In this document: in pieces, positions 10,985-23,586 of the stretch | Position numbering within the stretch: position 1 is the stretch's first letter | Layout: each line of letters starts with the position of its first letter | Origin: Trifolium pratense | Lineage: Eukaryota > Streptophyta > Magnoliopsida > Fabales > Fabaceae | Assembly (NCBI RefSeq): GCF_020283565.1 | Contig: NC_060064.1 | Location: 15,644,337-15,708,336 of the forward strand | Reading direction: 5' to 3' | Length of the DNA stretch: 64,000 nt | Position numbers and translations under genes: made by a program | The notes under the pieces: model-generated | The model's input: the letters and a program-made list of their open reading frames with translations, nothing else | Told to the model about the DNA's origin: nothing | The model's database searches: none

Positions 10985-11075
10985 TTAAGTGGCCTAGTAG
11001 TTAGAAACTCCACATTTAAGGTGGATAAATGGGATAATCAAAGTTCGAACCCCGACCCTCTGCATATGTACTCTC
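10985..11075 (-). mobile_element. SINE fragment
   Basis: Its reverse complement carries CATATGCAGAGGGTCGGGG, TTCGAAC and CACCTTAAATGTGGAG. It matches the 3' two-thirds of the SINE at 36025-36157 and lacks the 5' A-box portion. Confidence 0.5.
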
Positions 11076-11533
11076 TCTATTCCTAATTATAAGACCCTTT
11101 TACAAAAAAAAAACTTGTCTCTAAATATAAGACCATCAACACATTTCTAGTCAATAATGAATGCAAATAAGACAAAGAGTATTCAAGTAATAGTCACACA
11201 CATTTCAAACAAATTCATCACTTCAACAACTTTTCATAAGATCTGTGATTTTTGTAAAAGGTTAATACAATTTTATGCCAATTAAGCTAAAGCTAAACTC
11301 ATGCTACAATTGTCATATTGCATAAAGTTAACAATTTAGTTAAGTCCAACACTCATGTATGGAAGAACAAAAGACACTCATGTATCGTGCCAATCAAGCG
11401 TGCAATCATAACTAAATGTATGGAAGAACAAAAGACACTCATGTCCCAATGATTGAGTGGCGTAGAAGCATTAATAGATACTCCCAATTTCAATCATTCA
11501 TTTAGTGAAATTAATGACTATTGTGCATCTTTA
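11076..11533. other. Intergenic, one MITE-like end, no gene
   Basis: At about 11080-11150 there is TCTCTCTATTCCTAATTATA followed by AAATATAAGACC, the look of a Stowaway-type end. The remainder has short duplications (ATGTATGGAAGAACAAAAGA occurs twice, at about 11357 and 11417). It is part of the F-box unit (compare 3920 and 4700-4790). Confidence 0.35.
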
Positions 11534-11850
11534 GGGTCCGTTTGATCTGCAAAATATAAATACTGGACAGAACAGTACAAGACAGAACAACACAAGACAA
11601 ACGTTTAAGGTATTGAACAAACTTTGTGTTGTACGATGTTTGGTGAACAAAATGTTATTTTGGTATTTTAGACAACTTGTGCTGAGGACAAAAAGTTGTC
11701 CCGTAGTTCTGTGGGGGACAAGAATTTCAAGTTTTGTCCCGTCCCTTGGCCCCCAGTTTTTCCGGTACCAGGAACAGTTTTAAAATCAAACACAGTACAA
11801 CAGGAGTTGTCCTGTCCAGTCCTTTATTTTTTAGCAGATCAAACGCACCC
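11534..11850. mobile_element. PIF/Harbinger-type MITE
   Basis: This 317-bp element starts GGGTCCGTTTGATCTGC and ends, inverted, GGGTGCGTTTGATCTGC. TTA is duplicated at 11531-11533 and 11851-11853. The paralogous unit at 4786-4796 reads CAACTTTAGACTACAAAG uninterrupted, giving the empty site. A 3-bp TTA target with GGG..CGTTTG ends fits PIF/Harbinger. No ORF. Confidence 0.85.
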
Positions 11851-11885
11851 TTAGACTACAAAGTAAAACTTTAGCTAACACCTCA

Positions 11886-12030
11886 AATGTTATCTGATTT
11901 TTTTTTTAAACGGTAAATATATTAATAGACTCAAACCTATGCAGAAGCAGTACAAATAGGAGAGAAATAAGGTTACACTCCTGAACAAACAGGATAGCCG
12001 GGTTCTCAAAATAAACACAAACTATATCCG
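11886..12030 (-). mobile_element. Non-LTR retrotransposon 3'-end relic, unit C
   Basis: Same sequence as the relic at 4840-4980, including the T-run (minus-strand poly-A) and AATATATTAATAGACTC. Confidence 0.35.
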
Positions 12031-12035
12031 TAACT

Positions 12036-12234
12036 AGTCTTGTGAAATGCTTGTCAAAATAGGTGCATCTGAATTCTTATCAACTTCAAAAGTAAGAGTA
12101 TTTAACAATGATGAATTTGAAAGTATAACTCGTTTCATCAAACACATTGCATGTTGAGGACATAGATGATATTCACTGTGAGAAGTTGATTAAGGCTGAA
12201 CTACTGCATTCTAACTTCTCGGAATGGTCCAATA
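12036..12234 (-). pseudogene. Stray degenerate FBD exon downstream of copy C
   Basis: Paralogue of 4981-5178, with the same broken FBD coding signal. It ends directly before the intact third exon of copy C. Confidence 0.58.
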
Positions 12235-12242
12235 ATACATTC

Positions 12243-13826
12243 TCAATGAATGAACTTAACCTGTGCGCTCTGTGATGCTCGTTTCATCAATAACAAGTGT
12301 TGTGAAATACTTAACAACATAGGTGCACCTAATTCTCGAGACTCAAGACGAACGTCAAAAGTAAGAGTCTTTAACGATGTAGAATTTGCAAGTATGAACT
12401 GTATGAAACTCATTGCATGTTGATGAGAGGTAGCATAAATGTTGATATTCACGGTCTTAAGTTGATGAAGGCAACGGCTACTACAATCCAACTCCTCCGA
12501 GCAGTCAGACCCTTGTGTAATATCTAAATGGCCGTAACTCTGAATCATAAAGAATAAACAGTTAAAACACAACAATAGGAAAGAAGCCATGAAGCATAGG
12601 TATTCATGTTCACCTCTATAACAAGTTCAACCAAGCGAGGAGCACTTTTAAGTACACTAACAATATACAAAAGTTCTCCTCTTTCATTAAATTTCACAGC
12701 ACGCAATTTCAGATACTTTATGGAGTTGAATGAGCTTTTCACCAGCGTCGGGGGAATGATATCTGCATAAGGGATCTATGCATACAAACAACAAAACTAT
12801 GAGATATGCACAAACATCACTTACAAGTGAAATATAACACAACTTTTAAATGGACAATATTGGATTGGACTATCAATCAAAATTCAACATTGCTTCTCTT
12901 TTAATTATACTCCAAAAAAATGTAAATAAAGTCTTTGCTTCATATCAAAACTACCAAACAGAAAAATAATAAATATACATTTTATAGTAATATTGTTTTC
13001 TAACCTTCTTATTGAAAGATGAACCAATAGAAAACCTCTGAATATTTTTTGGCAAGCTTTTGATCAAACCAGGTACCCAGCCGTCATTAGCCATGAGTGT
13101 AAGATCACTCAGATTCTGTGCTTTCTTGAGACAAATTGACTTCATATTTTTATCAAAACCTAGCAATAAGGCTTTGAGAGTAGGAGTAGAAATATGAAAA
13201 TATTCAAAACCATGACAGTATTCAATGCTAAGCTTTTCAAGCAACGGACAACCAGAAATAAGACTCTCAAGTGCACCTGACTCAAATGTAACCATTTGTA
13301 ATTTAAGATTAAGCAATCTTTTAAACCCAGAGAAATTCGGTGGAATCAACAAGTTAAATCCGCCAAATTTAAATTCAGTCAATTCCTTACAAGAGAAGAC
13401 AATATATGGCAAATGACTAAGAGCTGTTCCGAAGTTCAAAAGTTCGAGATGTTTAACGCCTCTCCTTGACAAAAGAGGAATCCACATATCCAAGAGTTTC
13501 ACGGTGAGCTTAAAGTTGAAGTACATAGGTATGAAAAGTAAAAACTTATTTATCGGCCCATTGTGAAGCATAAGAACATCCGTGATAATTTTAGAAACTA
13601 CAGGGCTAGGGTAATGGATATACTCGTAGGGATCAAAAAAATTTGGGTGAAACTCAAGTCGTGGGGCTGAAGTCCACATATACCTCCACTTTGTTGACAA
13701 AATGCTAGTCCTAACTACGTCTCGGATGTTTAAATGTTCTAGGATACAGTCAATGACATTACTCGGTAAGTCACTGATTCGATCAATCTGATCCACTTGA
13801 TTGCCCTTCTTGTTGAACAGAGACAT
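12243..13826 (-). CDS. F-box/LRR/FBD protein, copy C
   Basis: Predicted SCF substrate receptor. Exon 1 (13826-13005) starts MSLFNKKGNQVDQ. It has the F-box RISDLPSNVIDCILEHL at residues about 14-50 and then the LRR region (HLELLNFGTAL, LLNLKLQMVTFESG, LISGCPLLEKLSIEYC), ending SFNKK before a GTTAG donor. Exon 2 (12762-12614, 149 nt) reads IIPPTLVKSSFNSIKYLKLR. Exon 3 (12539-12243, 297 nt) holds the FBD domain (LDCSSRCLHQLKTVNINI) to a TGA stop. As in copies B and E, exon 1 and exon 2 phases do not join without one extra nucleotide mod 3, so a micro-exon is inferred. No lesion is visible. Exons 2 and 3 have the same lengths as in copy E. Confidence 0.8.
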
Positions 13827-15065
13827 GTGTAAGGTAAGGGACCTAGAAATTCAAGAAGAACAGTAAAAATTATTATCTGAGTTCAAAATACTTAAAATCA
13901 TACAAACTACAAAGATTTGATGAATGTACCAATACACCAAAAAGTGAAGTAATTTCAATGCCCTAATTAATACTAAATCAATCTACTAGTTATGAATCCT
14001 GCTACAAAAACTAAGGAACAGATGATGAAGATGTATTCAATAATGAGAATGAAGTATTCAATAATGAGAATGAAGTAGAAGAAGTAAACCCAACATTAGG
14101 AAATCGACAAATCAAGAAACCCTCATGGATGGATGATTTTGAATTTTCTGTTATTCTTTATTTTCTTATCTTTATGCAAGTTAGTTATGTTTATCCCTTC
14201 CTTAATTTTAAGTTTGTTTCATTCCTTAAATCTAGATAATAAGTTAGTAATGCCAATAGGCAAAGTTAGTTTCTTTCCTTAATTTTATACAAGTTAGTTA
14301 TGCCAATTTGGCTATACAAGGTGTATTCATAAGAACATTGATGCCGATAATTTATGAATAACTAGCGCGCCAAAAAGTCTACACCAAAACTTTTGTATCT
14401 CTTCTTCTCTAATAATCTAGGAGTTTACACTCACTCGAAGAGTGCCTTCTGTTTACATACTTCCTGTGTGCATGTGCAGACGTATCAGAAGATGATGATA
14501 ATAATAATAATAAATAAATGAAATAGAAGGGATTTGTGATGAAGGCTTGCAGTTGAGAGTGAGAAACGGCGAACGCTTGTGAGAATGTTGTCACATTGGT
14601 CCTTGACTCATCCAAAAACCCAGTTAAATCCTCCATGCTTCAATTTGTTAGTCAGTTTAGTCCCTAACATTAACAAAAACGTTAATTTTGTTTTTCCACA
14701 AATTCCCATTTATAGTTGTATCAAATTCTCGTGTGATGCTTCATCGAGATCAATACATGTTACCAGTAAGGGTGAAACCCTTATATTTGCACACATACAC
14801 TTAGATCGTCTCCAATGATGATACCACTTTGGATATCATAGATTGCTAACAAGTAGTCTCTACAATGTCATGTACTAATACTTATGCAACTCATACATAT
14901 TTTGCTTCAATGGTGATACCATCATACATTACTAAAAATGGTCCTTTCTATAATTGGGGGAAGAGCAAAAAATTTATTAATCAAAGTGACATTAATGACT
15001 ATTGTGCAACTTGAGACTACAAAGCTAAATTATTACAACTTAGCAAACACCTCAAATGTTATTTA
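13827..15065. other. Upstream region of copy C and intergenic DNA
   Basis: 13827-14000 aligns with the immediate upstream DNA of the other copies. About 14545-14590 (minus) resembles the shared 5'UTR exon, here farther away because about 500 bp of extra AT-rich DNA intervenes. A GATAATAATAATAATAA microsatellite is near 14495. 14600-15060 has no convincing gene; its longest open frames are short and unrecognised. Confidence 0.4.
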
Positions 15066-15600
15066 TCTGATTTTTTTTTTAAACTACAAATATATTAATA
15101 GACTCAAACCTATGCACAAGCAGTACAATAAGAGAACAAGAAGGTTACCCTCCTGAACAAACAGGAAAGGACAGCTAGGCTCTCAACAACTGAAACCAGG
15201 AAACCACACAGGCAACAAACTAAACCAGGAAACCACAAACAACAACTGAAACAAAAGCAAAGGCACCACAAAACTAAACAAATGCTATCTTAAAAAAAAC
15301 ACAAATACAAAAGCTTCAACACAGCCACCTTGGAGACACACTATACGCACCACAAATCAATTTGCCTCCCATACAAGCCACTTGGAGCAAAATAGACTTA
15401 TGACAAACAAATTGATTCAAAACCAGAAGCGCAGACAATTACTGAATGAATAATGCCGTGCACCAGCTGCTAAAGAAACACCGGAACCACAATCACAGCA
15501 AGACAACCAAAAAAATCTTATCTCTCAAAACAATCTACCAGGTTCGAACGCCATTAGTTATCTCTGAATATGAAACATTATATAGGTGCTCTTGGTGATG
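15066..15600 (-). mobile_element. Non-LTR retrotransposon 3' part, unit D
   Basis: The longest of three related relics: a T-run at 15070-15080, AATATATTAATAGACTC, then about 450 bp rich in AAACCAGGAAACCAC-type sequence. Units B and C keep only the outer ends. Element type is inferred from the poly-A-like terminus. Confidence 0.35.
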
Positions 15601-15618
15601 TTCGCTCTATCCATAAGT

Positions 15619-15815
15619 AGTCTTGTGAAATGCTTGTCAAAATAGGTGCATCTGATTTCTTATCAACTTCAAAACTAAGTATTTAACAATGATGAATTTG
15701 CAACTATGAACTGTATAAACTCATTGCATGCTGAGAATTAGCTTTAACGTAGAGATTCCTTGTGAGAAGTTGATTAAGGCCACAACTACTGCATTCTAAC
15801 TTTTTGGTCCAACAC
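15619..15815 (-). pseudogene. Stray degenerate FBD exon downstream of copy D
   Basis: It matches 4981-5178 and 12036-12234. On the minus strand LECSSCGLNQLLT and QHAMSL are still readable before the frame is lost. Confidence 0.55.
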
Positions 15816-15925
15816 TTGGGATAGAACAACACCCAATAGATAAAATCTATTATGGAAAAATAAAATAAAGCAAAGACACCAAGCAGAACTGTGGTGTTGA
15901 AAGATAAAATCCAATACATTCTCAA

Positions 15926-16998
15926 TGAAGGAACTTAACCTGTGCTCTTTGTGATGCTCGTTTCATCAATAACAAGTCTTGTGATACGCACAAACATCAC
16001 TTACAAGTGAAACTAATACAACTTTTAAATGTAAATATTGGATCGGACTATAAAAGAGTAAATAAAGTCTGTAAAAGATCAAACCGCGAGGCCAGGCTAG
16101 ATAGAAAAGAAAAAAAAAATCAAATATATATCTAAACAAGTCCATATATGTCAGCATACTGATACTATTATTGTTTCTTATCAAAACTACCGAACTAAGA
16201 TATGAGCTACAATCTTACTAAACTGAAAAATAACAAATATACATTTTATAGTGATGTTGTTTTCTAACCTTCTTCTTGAAAAATGAACCAATAGAAAGCC
16301 TCTGAATATTTTCTGGCAAGCTTTTGATCAAACCATATACCCACCCCTCACTAGCCATGAGTTTAAGATCAATCAGATTCTTTGCTTTCTTGAGACAAAT
16401 TGACTTCATATTTTTATCAAACTCTAGATATAAGACTTTGAGAGTAGGAGTAGAAATATGAAAATATTCAAGTGCACCTGAAATAAGACTCTCAAGTGCA
16501 CCTGACTCAAATGTAACACCATCTAATTTAAGATTAAGCAATCTTTTAAACCCAGAGAAATTAGGTGGAATTGACAAATAAAATCCGCCTAATTTAAATT
16601 TGGTCAATTCCTTACAAGAGAAGACAATATATGACAAACACGACTAATAACTGTTTCTGAGCTCACAAGGTCGAGATGTTTAACGCCCCTCCTTGACAAA
16701 ATACCGAAAGTAAAAACTTATATATCGGCACATTGTGGAGCATAAGAACATCTGTGATAATTTTAGAAACTACAGGGTCAGGGTCATCGAGATGCCTGTA
16801 GGTTTCAAAAAAAATTGCACGAAACTCAAGTCGTGGGACGGAAGTCCACATATACCTCCATTTTGTTGACAAAATACAAGTCCTAACTAGGTCTTGGATG
16901 TTCAAATGTTCTAGGATGCTATCAATAACATTAATTGGTAAGTCACTGATTCGATGGATGTGATCATCTTGATTGGACTTGTTTTTTATCAGAGACAT
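15926..16998 (-). pseudogene. F-box/LRR/FBD gene copy D, broken
   Basis: Exon 1 starts at 16998 (MSLIKNKSNQDDHIHRISDL) and keeps an intact F-box. Lesions follow. A deletion with frameshift near 16700 fuses YKFLLS to a shifted LSRRG segment. A second in-frame deletion near 16475 removes the GCPLLEKLSIEYC stretch. The exon 1 donor at 16268 is intact. Downstream, exon 2 and most of exon 3 are gone: the final about 55 nt of the FBD exon (15928-15984) join directly to intron-like sequence. A truncated F-box polypeptide of about 100 residues is the most it could encode. Confidence 0.8.
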
Positions 16999-17814
16999 AG
17001 GTAAGGGGCCTAGAAATTGAAGCAGAATAGTAAATATTACAATCTGACTTCAAAAATACTTAGAATCATACATACATGCTACAAAGATTGGATGAAACAA
17101 TACACAACTGAGTTTATCATATATCATATCATATCATATTCATATTAATTTAAAAGTAATTTCAGTGCCCTAATTAATACTTAACCCTAAGAAATAATAA
17201 TGGGAATTTTATTCCCATGTATTTTTAAAAAAAAATGTTTCGTTCATATTTAACTACATTTCTAAGAATTATCGATAAAAGTGGATAAAAAAAAAATTAT
17301 TGAAAGTTATTTAAAATGTATTACCATTTTCATGGGAACTTTTCTTTCCCACCTATTTCCTTGGGAATAAAATCATGGAAATAAGAGAAGTTATTGAAAA
17401 TTATTTTATTCCAAGGAAACTTCATACCCATGAATAATTTCATGTCAACCTTGTAACAAACATGATTATATTTATTTATTCCAACCCATATATTTTTAGG
17501 AATATTATTCATATCCTTGAAACAAACATCTCCTTATTATTATGTTGATAGACAAAATATCAAAGTCATTGAAAACTCACATACAAAGTGGAGTGACCGG
17601 GTTTCGAACTCCGATCTTGAAAATACTGACAATTTCAACGTTTTTGCCAGTTCAACTAGGATTTGTGGACACAAAATTAATTTATAAATTTGCCAAAAAA
17701 ATTAAAACAAAAAATATAATTTTTTAATATAATTTTTCTTACCCAAAAAACGTGAGTGACTGGAGCAGGTTTTTTTTTGTCAATGCAATTTTTCTAATTT
17801 TGTCAACGCTATAA
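16999..17814. other. Upstream region of copy D, AT-rich, no gene
   Basis: 16999-17180 follows the common upstream sequence, with a short ATCAT repeat. 17200-17540 has recurring TTCCCATG and GGAATAAAAT motifs in both orientations, suggesting a decayed inverted-repeat element. At about 17580 is a tRNA-like GGGTTTCGAACTCC fragment. Confidence 0.35.
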
Positions 17815-19010
17815 ACTATAAAGTTCTCTTCTTTCATGCAAATTCACTTCATTCAATTCCAAACAATCTAAGAAATAAATGAGGTTATTAGCAACGTGGG
17901 ATAATTGATATCTACATACAAGATCTATGGGCTTATTCTAACATGAAAGACCCTCTCATGTCTTTCATGGTGCACCACTTATTTTATTTGTTGGATTGAA
18001 TTACCCACAAGATCTTATCATGAACAGTCAGTACTATATCAACTCTCGTTATTTATTTTTATTAAAAAACACAGATCTTTCTTTCTTCTTTCTTCTTCTT
18101 CATCAATTCACATATCTAACAATGGTGAAAGAAAAACAAAATCAGTAATCATTTCAAATTTTCAAGATTTATAGTCTTAAATTATCAAGATCTGACTTTT
18201 CTACAATGAGATTTAAGAACAAGACCATCATGCATAAATTCTCAAAAGAAAATCCATGTCATTTTACTGCTATTGTATATGAAATCAGAGAAGGTCAAGA
18301 CTTAGTACAAAATATATTTGGAAGCAACAAAAAAAAACTTGAAGATTTGGTTTTTTCATCAATGCTGGTACAAAATCGAAAATTTCCACGACCGCATTTC
18401 TTTACCCAATTTTTCATAAGCAAATCTCTCTGTCGACCCCCCCAAAAAAAAATTCTTGCTCTCTACCCATTTAATCTAAATTATGTAGAGGGGATTTGAG
18501 ATGAACAATCCTCCTGTTTGGGTTTTCTGTAAAAAATTGCAAGATATTAATTATAATTTAGAATGAATTTAGAATTAATTGTAATGAAATTGATATTTTA
18601 TATTAGTAGTAACCAAGCCCATGGATCTAATTAAAAAAAAAAAGAAAAAAAAAAGAGGGTGTCCAATAATAAACCACAAAGTTCAGAAGAAGATAGTGGA
18701 AAAAGAGGATGTTTGTGTTTGGTTCTACCGAGGAAGACTGGAATGTGGAAGATGAGAAAATAAATTTGGTGTGGAAGGTGTACTCTGATATTTAGTGGGC
18801 CTTTTAATCCAATGGTTAAAAATAGTCTTGCATGGTGCAAGACTTAACCCACTTGTTCACCCTAGAGATCGCCAGATCTATGTATACAAACAACAAATCT
18901 ATGACATTTATTTAACATCACCTACAAGTGGAAATAAATAACACAAATTTGAATGTAGATATTGGTTTGGACTTTGGACCATCAATCAAAATTCAGATCG
19001 AGGTGGAGTA
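17815..19010 (-). pseudogene. Relic F-box gene exon 2, split by a MULE
   Basis: 17815-17929 resembles the complement of FBD-gene exon 2 and its acceptor (TTCTCTTCTTTCATGC, ATTGATATCTACATACA). After the 944-bp element the match resumes at 18883 as TATACAAACAACAAATCTATGAC, the intron sequence upstream of exon 2. A similar relic is at 31540-31710. It shows a further lost F-box copy. Confidence 0.5.
17930..18873. mobile_element. Mutator-like non-autonomous element, 944 bp
   Basis: It is bounded by a perfect 9-bp duplication AGATCTATG (17921-17929 and 18874-18882). The related site at about 31681 has a single AGATCTATG followed by CAGACAACAAATC. The ends start GG on each strand, and internally both arms contain CATGGTGCA/TTGGAT motifs in inverted arrangement. 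A 97-codon open frame (18206-18499, plus) matches nothing I know. No transposase. Confidence 0.65.
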
Positions 19011-19390
19011 CATCTTACCAAGTCACTCCACATAATATTATACACTTCTCTTTCAAATAAAATCTACCAAACTAACATGAATATGAATTATTATATAATT
19101 ATAAAAACATGAAAACATATGTCATCATATCATATTTGAATAAAACTCAGATATAGTATACCATAATTGTCAACAGAATCAAATAGTAGATGCAATTTCA
19201 TAACATTTGAAAAATAAATCCATTGCTCAATTGGGATAAAGACACAATGAACCATTGAACCATATCACAGCTCTCCTGCATTCTAACTTCTCGGAATGGT
19301 CCAACACTTGGGCTAGAACAAAACCATGATAGAATAAAGCAAAGATACCAAGCAGAATTGTGGTGTTGACAGATAAAATTCAATACATTC

Positions 19391-21180
19391 TCAATGAAGG
19401 AACTTAACCTCTGCTCTTTGTGATGCTCGTTTCATCAATAACAAGTCTTGTGAAATGCTTAACAACACAAGTGCATCTAATTTTTGAGAACCAACACCAA
19501 CATCAAAAGTAAGAGTCTTTAACGATGTAGATGTTGCAAGTATGAACCGTATCAAACTCATTGCATCTTGATTTGAGGTAGCACAAATCTTGATATTCAC
19601 GGTCTTAAGTTGATTAAGGCAACAACTACGACATTCCAACTCCTCTGAATGGTCAGGTGGTTGTGCAATATCTACAAGGCTGTAATTCTGAATCATAGAA
19701 AAAAATAGTCAAAATACAACAATAAGAAAGAAGCTAAGAAGTATAGGTATTCATGTTCACCTGTATGACAAGTTCAACCAAGCAAGGAGCACTTTTAAGT
19801 ACACTAACAATATACAAAACTTCTCTTCTTTCATTCAAATTCACATCAGCCAATATCAGATACTTTATGGAGTTGAATGAGCTTTTTAGCAGCGTCGGAG
19901 GAATGATATCTGCAAAAACATTCTATGCATACAAGCAACAAAACTATGAGATATGCCCAAACTTACAAGTGAAAAATAACACCACTAGAAGAGTAAAATT
20001 CAACATTCAACATTGCTTCTCTTTTAAAAATACAATAGAAGAGTAAATAAAGTCTGTAAAACATCAAACCGCGCGAGGCCAGGCTAGATAGAAGTGGTGA
20101 TAAAAGAAAAATCAAATATATCTATAAAGCATGGACACCGAACATTGACACGTCAACATTGTTAATAATTTGAGACACCGACGCGTGTCCGAAACCGGGA
20201 CACACCTAATCCGAGGAGTGTCCGTGCTTCATATAGTATATATCTGAACAAGTCGATATATGTCAGCATACTCATACTATTTTGGTCTTAACATATGAGC
20301 TAGAATCTTATCAAACTGAAAAATAATAACTATACATTTTATAGTAATGTTGTTTTCTAACCTTCTTATCGGAAAATGAAGCAATACAAAACCTCTGCAT
20401 ATTTTTTGGCAAGCTTTTGATCAAACCAGATACCCAGCCCTCACTAGCCACGAGTGTAAGATCACTCAGATTCTGTGCTTTCTTCAGACAAATTGACTTT
20501 ATATTTTCATCAAACTCTAGATATAAGACTTTGAGAGTAGGAGTAGAAATATGAAAATATTCAAAACCATGACAGTATTCAATGCTAAGCTTTTCAAGTA
20601 AAGGACAACCAGAAATAAGACTCTCAAGTGCACCTGACTCAAATGTAACACTTTCTAATTTAAGATTAAGCAATCTTTTAAACCCAGAGAAATTAGGTGG
20701 AATTGACAAATTAAATCCGCCAAATCTAAATTTAGTCAATTCCTTACAAGAGAACACAATATATGGCATTTTGTCAAGATATGTTCCGTGGTTCACAAGT
20801 TCAAGATGTTTAACGTTTCTCGACAAAAACGGAATCCAAGTATTAAGGCATTCCAGTGTGATCTCAAAACCGCAACCATAAAGTATGAACAGATTAAACT
20901 TATATATTGGTCCATTGTGGAGCATAAGAACATCAGTGATAATTTTAGAAACTACAGGGCTAGGGTAATTGAGATGATCGTCAGGTAAAAAAGATCTTCC
21001 TTGAAACTCCAGTGTTGGGACGGAAGTCCACATATACCTCCAATTTGTTGACAAAATGCTAGTCCTAACTACGTCTCGGATGCTCAAATGCTCTAGGATA
21101 CCATCAATGACATTACTCGGTAAGTCACTGATTCGATCGATGTGATCATCTTGGTTTGCCTTCTTGTTGAAGAGAGACAT
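19391..21180 (-). CDS. F-box/LRR/FBD protein, copy E
   Basis: Predicted SCF substrate receptor. Exon 1 (21180-20362, 819 nt) starts MSLFNKKANQDDHIDR. The F-box RISDLPSNVIDGILEHL spans residues about 15-50 and is followed by leucine-rich segments (HLELVNHGTYL, LLNLKLESVTFESG, LISGCPLLEKLSIEYC). Exon 2 (19909-19761, 149 nt) reads IIPPTLLKSSFNSIKYLILA. Exon 3 (19687-19391, 297 nt) is the FBD domain (LECRSCCLNQLKTVNIKI) to a stop. Exon lengths sum to 2 mod 3, so one extra nucleotide mod 3 is needed between exons 1 and 2, as in B and C. WRYMWT is preceded by STN here where its paralogues have STK. No lesion is visible. Confidence 0.8.
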
Positions 21181-23586
21181 ATATAAAGACCTAGAAATAC
21201 AAGCAGAACAGTAAAAATTGTGATCTGACTTCAAAATACTTAGAAATCATATCATATATACTAAAAAGATTTGATGAATGTACCAATACACCAAAAGTGA
21301 AGTAATTTCAATGCCCTAATAATAATAAATCATACTACAAAAATTAAGGAATGGATGATGATTATAATAAATAAATGAAATAGTTGGGATTTGTGATGAA
21401 ACATTACAATAGAGAGTGAGAAACGGCAATGGCTTATGGGAATCCCTGCTGCAATGCACTGTGTTTATGTATGTATGTTGAAGCGTTTCCACAAAAACTA
21501 GGGTTCATACACTGATTGAGTGACGGTAAGAGTTCGGATAAACGGGTTGTCGGACTGTAAAATCGGTTTTATACAGTGGCATCCGTCGGGTTCGGTTTCT
21601 GAAAAGCTACCTGTCAGTGTCCGAAACCGACCGAGAAAGATGAAGATACAAATAAATTTACAGAAAAAAAATGCAGAGTGAAGGAAGAAGATGAAATGCC
21701 TCTCCCACTACTCTAATCTATTTTCTTGTCTAACTTATGCGGCAGTGTGGTTAGTGGCTACAACATTAATTACTAATTACTAGCAGTAAACTTTGTAATT
21801 CCAACTTCCAAGTACCAGTAATTTGCTCAAAAAAAAAAAAAAATTCTTCTTGCCACGATATACGTCACTTTGACACTTTTACTCATATTAAGAAATTTAA
21901 TTATTTTTGTATTAAAAAGAGAAATTATGAGTTGGTTTACAAAATTGTATGAGAAAGATAAATTGAAGAATTGAAAAAAGAAAAAGTAATAAATAAATAA
22001 GGGTATAATAGAAAAATAGCTTTTAATGCTTCGTTGATATTGTAAAACGACATATAATTTAATACAAATTTTTTCTTAAAAGTAACATATATTGTGGGAC
22101 AGAGTGAGTAAATAAGAACTGGTAATAAAAATCCGTTTTACTTTTTACTGAGTTGATGGGCTTGGTTGGGAGAACGTGGGACTTCTTTATTGACACAAAA
22201 ATTATTTATTTAAAATAAATAAAACAAATAGTAATTTTTTTTTCATATTATAGAAGTTTTTTCTAATAGTATATTTTATGTTCTATAAGGAATAAATGTT
22301 AATTTTATTACAAATATAATCGATACATTTTTAGCTTTCTTATAAAAAAAAAATTCTTATTTATTTTTTTATAAATATAAATTTTACATTTGGTTTTTCT
22401 TGTAATATTTTTTACTAAAAAAAATGCACTTTTTTATTAGGTCTCATTTCAATGTCGGCTTTAGGCCTCACATTATGTTGGGCTGACCCTGAATATAATT
22501 GATAATTGTCGCAGAATATTAATTTTTAAGAGAAAAATGTATATGCACAGACAGTGTAAACTGATATTACACCGTCAATCAACACTAACCGTGTATTCCA
22601 CCAAATCATCCACTATGTCCCACTACAATTGTATGACGTGGAGAAATTAATTTACACTGACAGAACATATCCATTAAACTCAATTTTTAATATATTATAT
22701 AACATAATATTTATTTCATCAAAAAAGTTAAATAATTTTTTATAGTATTTTTTATAATATTAATATTTAACAAGATAAATTAAAATTTATAATTTGGATG
22801 TCCAAAAACCGATCCAAATTAATGCGCATACAATTGGATCGGTTCATATAAAAAAAAAATTATTTGTTATCCAAAAATAAACCAAACCGCAGATAAATAT
22901 TATTGTGGAGATTGATATGTGAAAATTGGGTACTAAATCTATGATTTGAATTTTTTTTTTTGTTGTTGATAAATTAATTTGGAATTGGTTTTATTTGATT
23001 ATGTCACACAAAAATACCAGAACCATTTAGAGTGTGTTTGGTAGAAGAGAAAAAAAGAAGAGAAAAATAAAAACACGGAAATCAAAGCATGTATTTGTAC
23101 TAACATAGAGAGCCTTAATTAATACACTATAACTTTGGGGAATGAATTGTCTCATGTCACTTTTTATCTCCCATTAAATGTTAACCACTCACTTTGTTTT
23201 TTTTTTTTTCATTTTCTTTTCAAGTGTTTAATCAAAACAAAAATAAATGAAAGGTGGATTTCAATACATTATATTCTCCGGACATATCTTCACCGGTGAT
23301 AATCCCCTTCAACAACTTTGTATCCAAAGTAAACAGAATGTTTTCCCTAATTTTTTTTTATAGAGTTCATGGTAGAATCATTGAAATGGAAGAGACGATT
23401 GAAGGTCGAAGTGAACAAAGATGAAAAGTTTCTTTTATTCAAATAATAAAAAATAAATAAATAAATAAATAGTGGATCTCAATATGCAACCAGTAGTCGT
23501 TAATAGATATAAAAAATTGATTATGTGATAATTTTTTATTGGAGTGTGTTAAGACTTAAGAGTGTGTAACATTACTCATTATTTTA
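21181..23586. other. Upstream region of copy E and intergenic repeats
   Basis: 21181-21480 is the shared F-box upstream DNA with the 5'UTR-like exon near 21405-21460. After 21530 there is repeat-like DNA with GGTTCGGTTTCTG and CCGAAACCGACC, then AT-rich sequence. 22548-22680 is a MITE arm pair (GACAGTGTAAACTGA and TTTACACTGACAG). 23035-23230 begins GAGTGTGTTTGGTAGAAGAG, like a Harbinger-type end. No gene seen. Confidence 0.4.
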
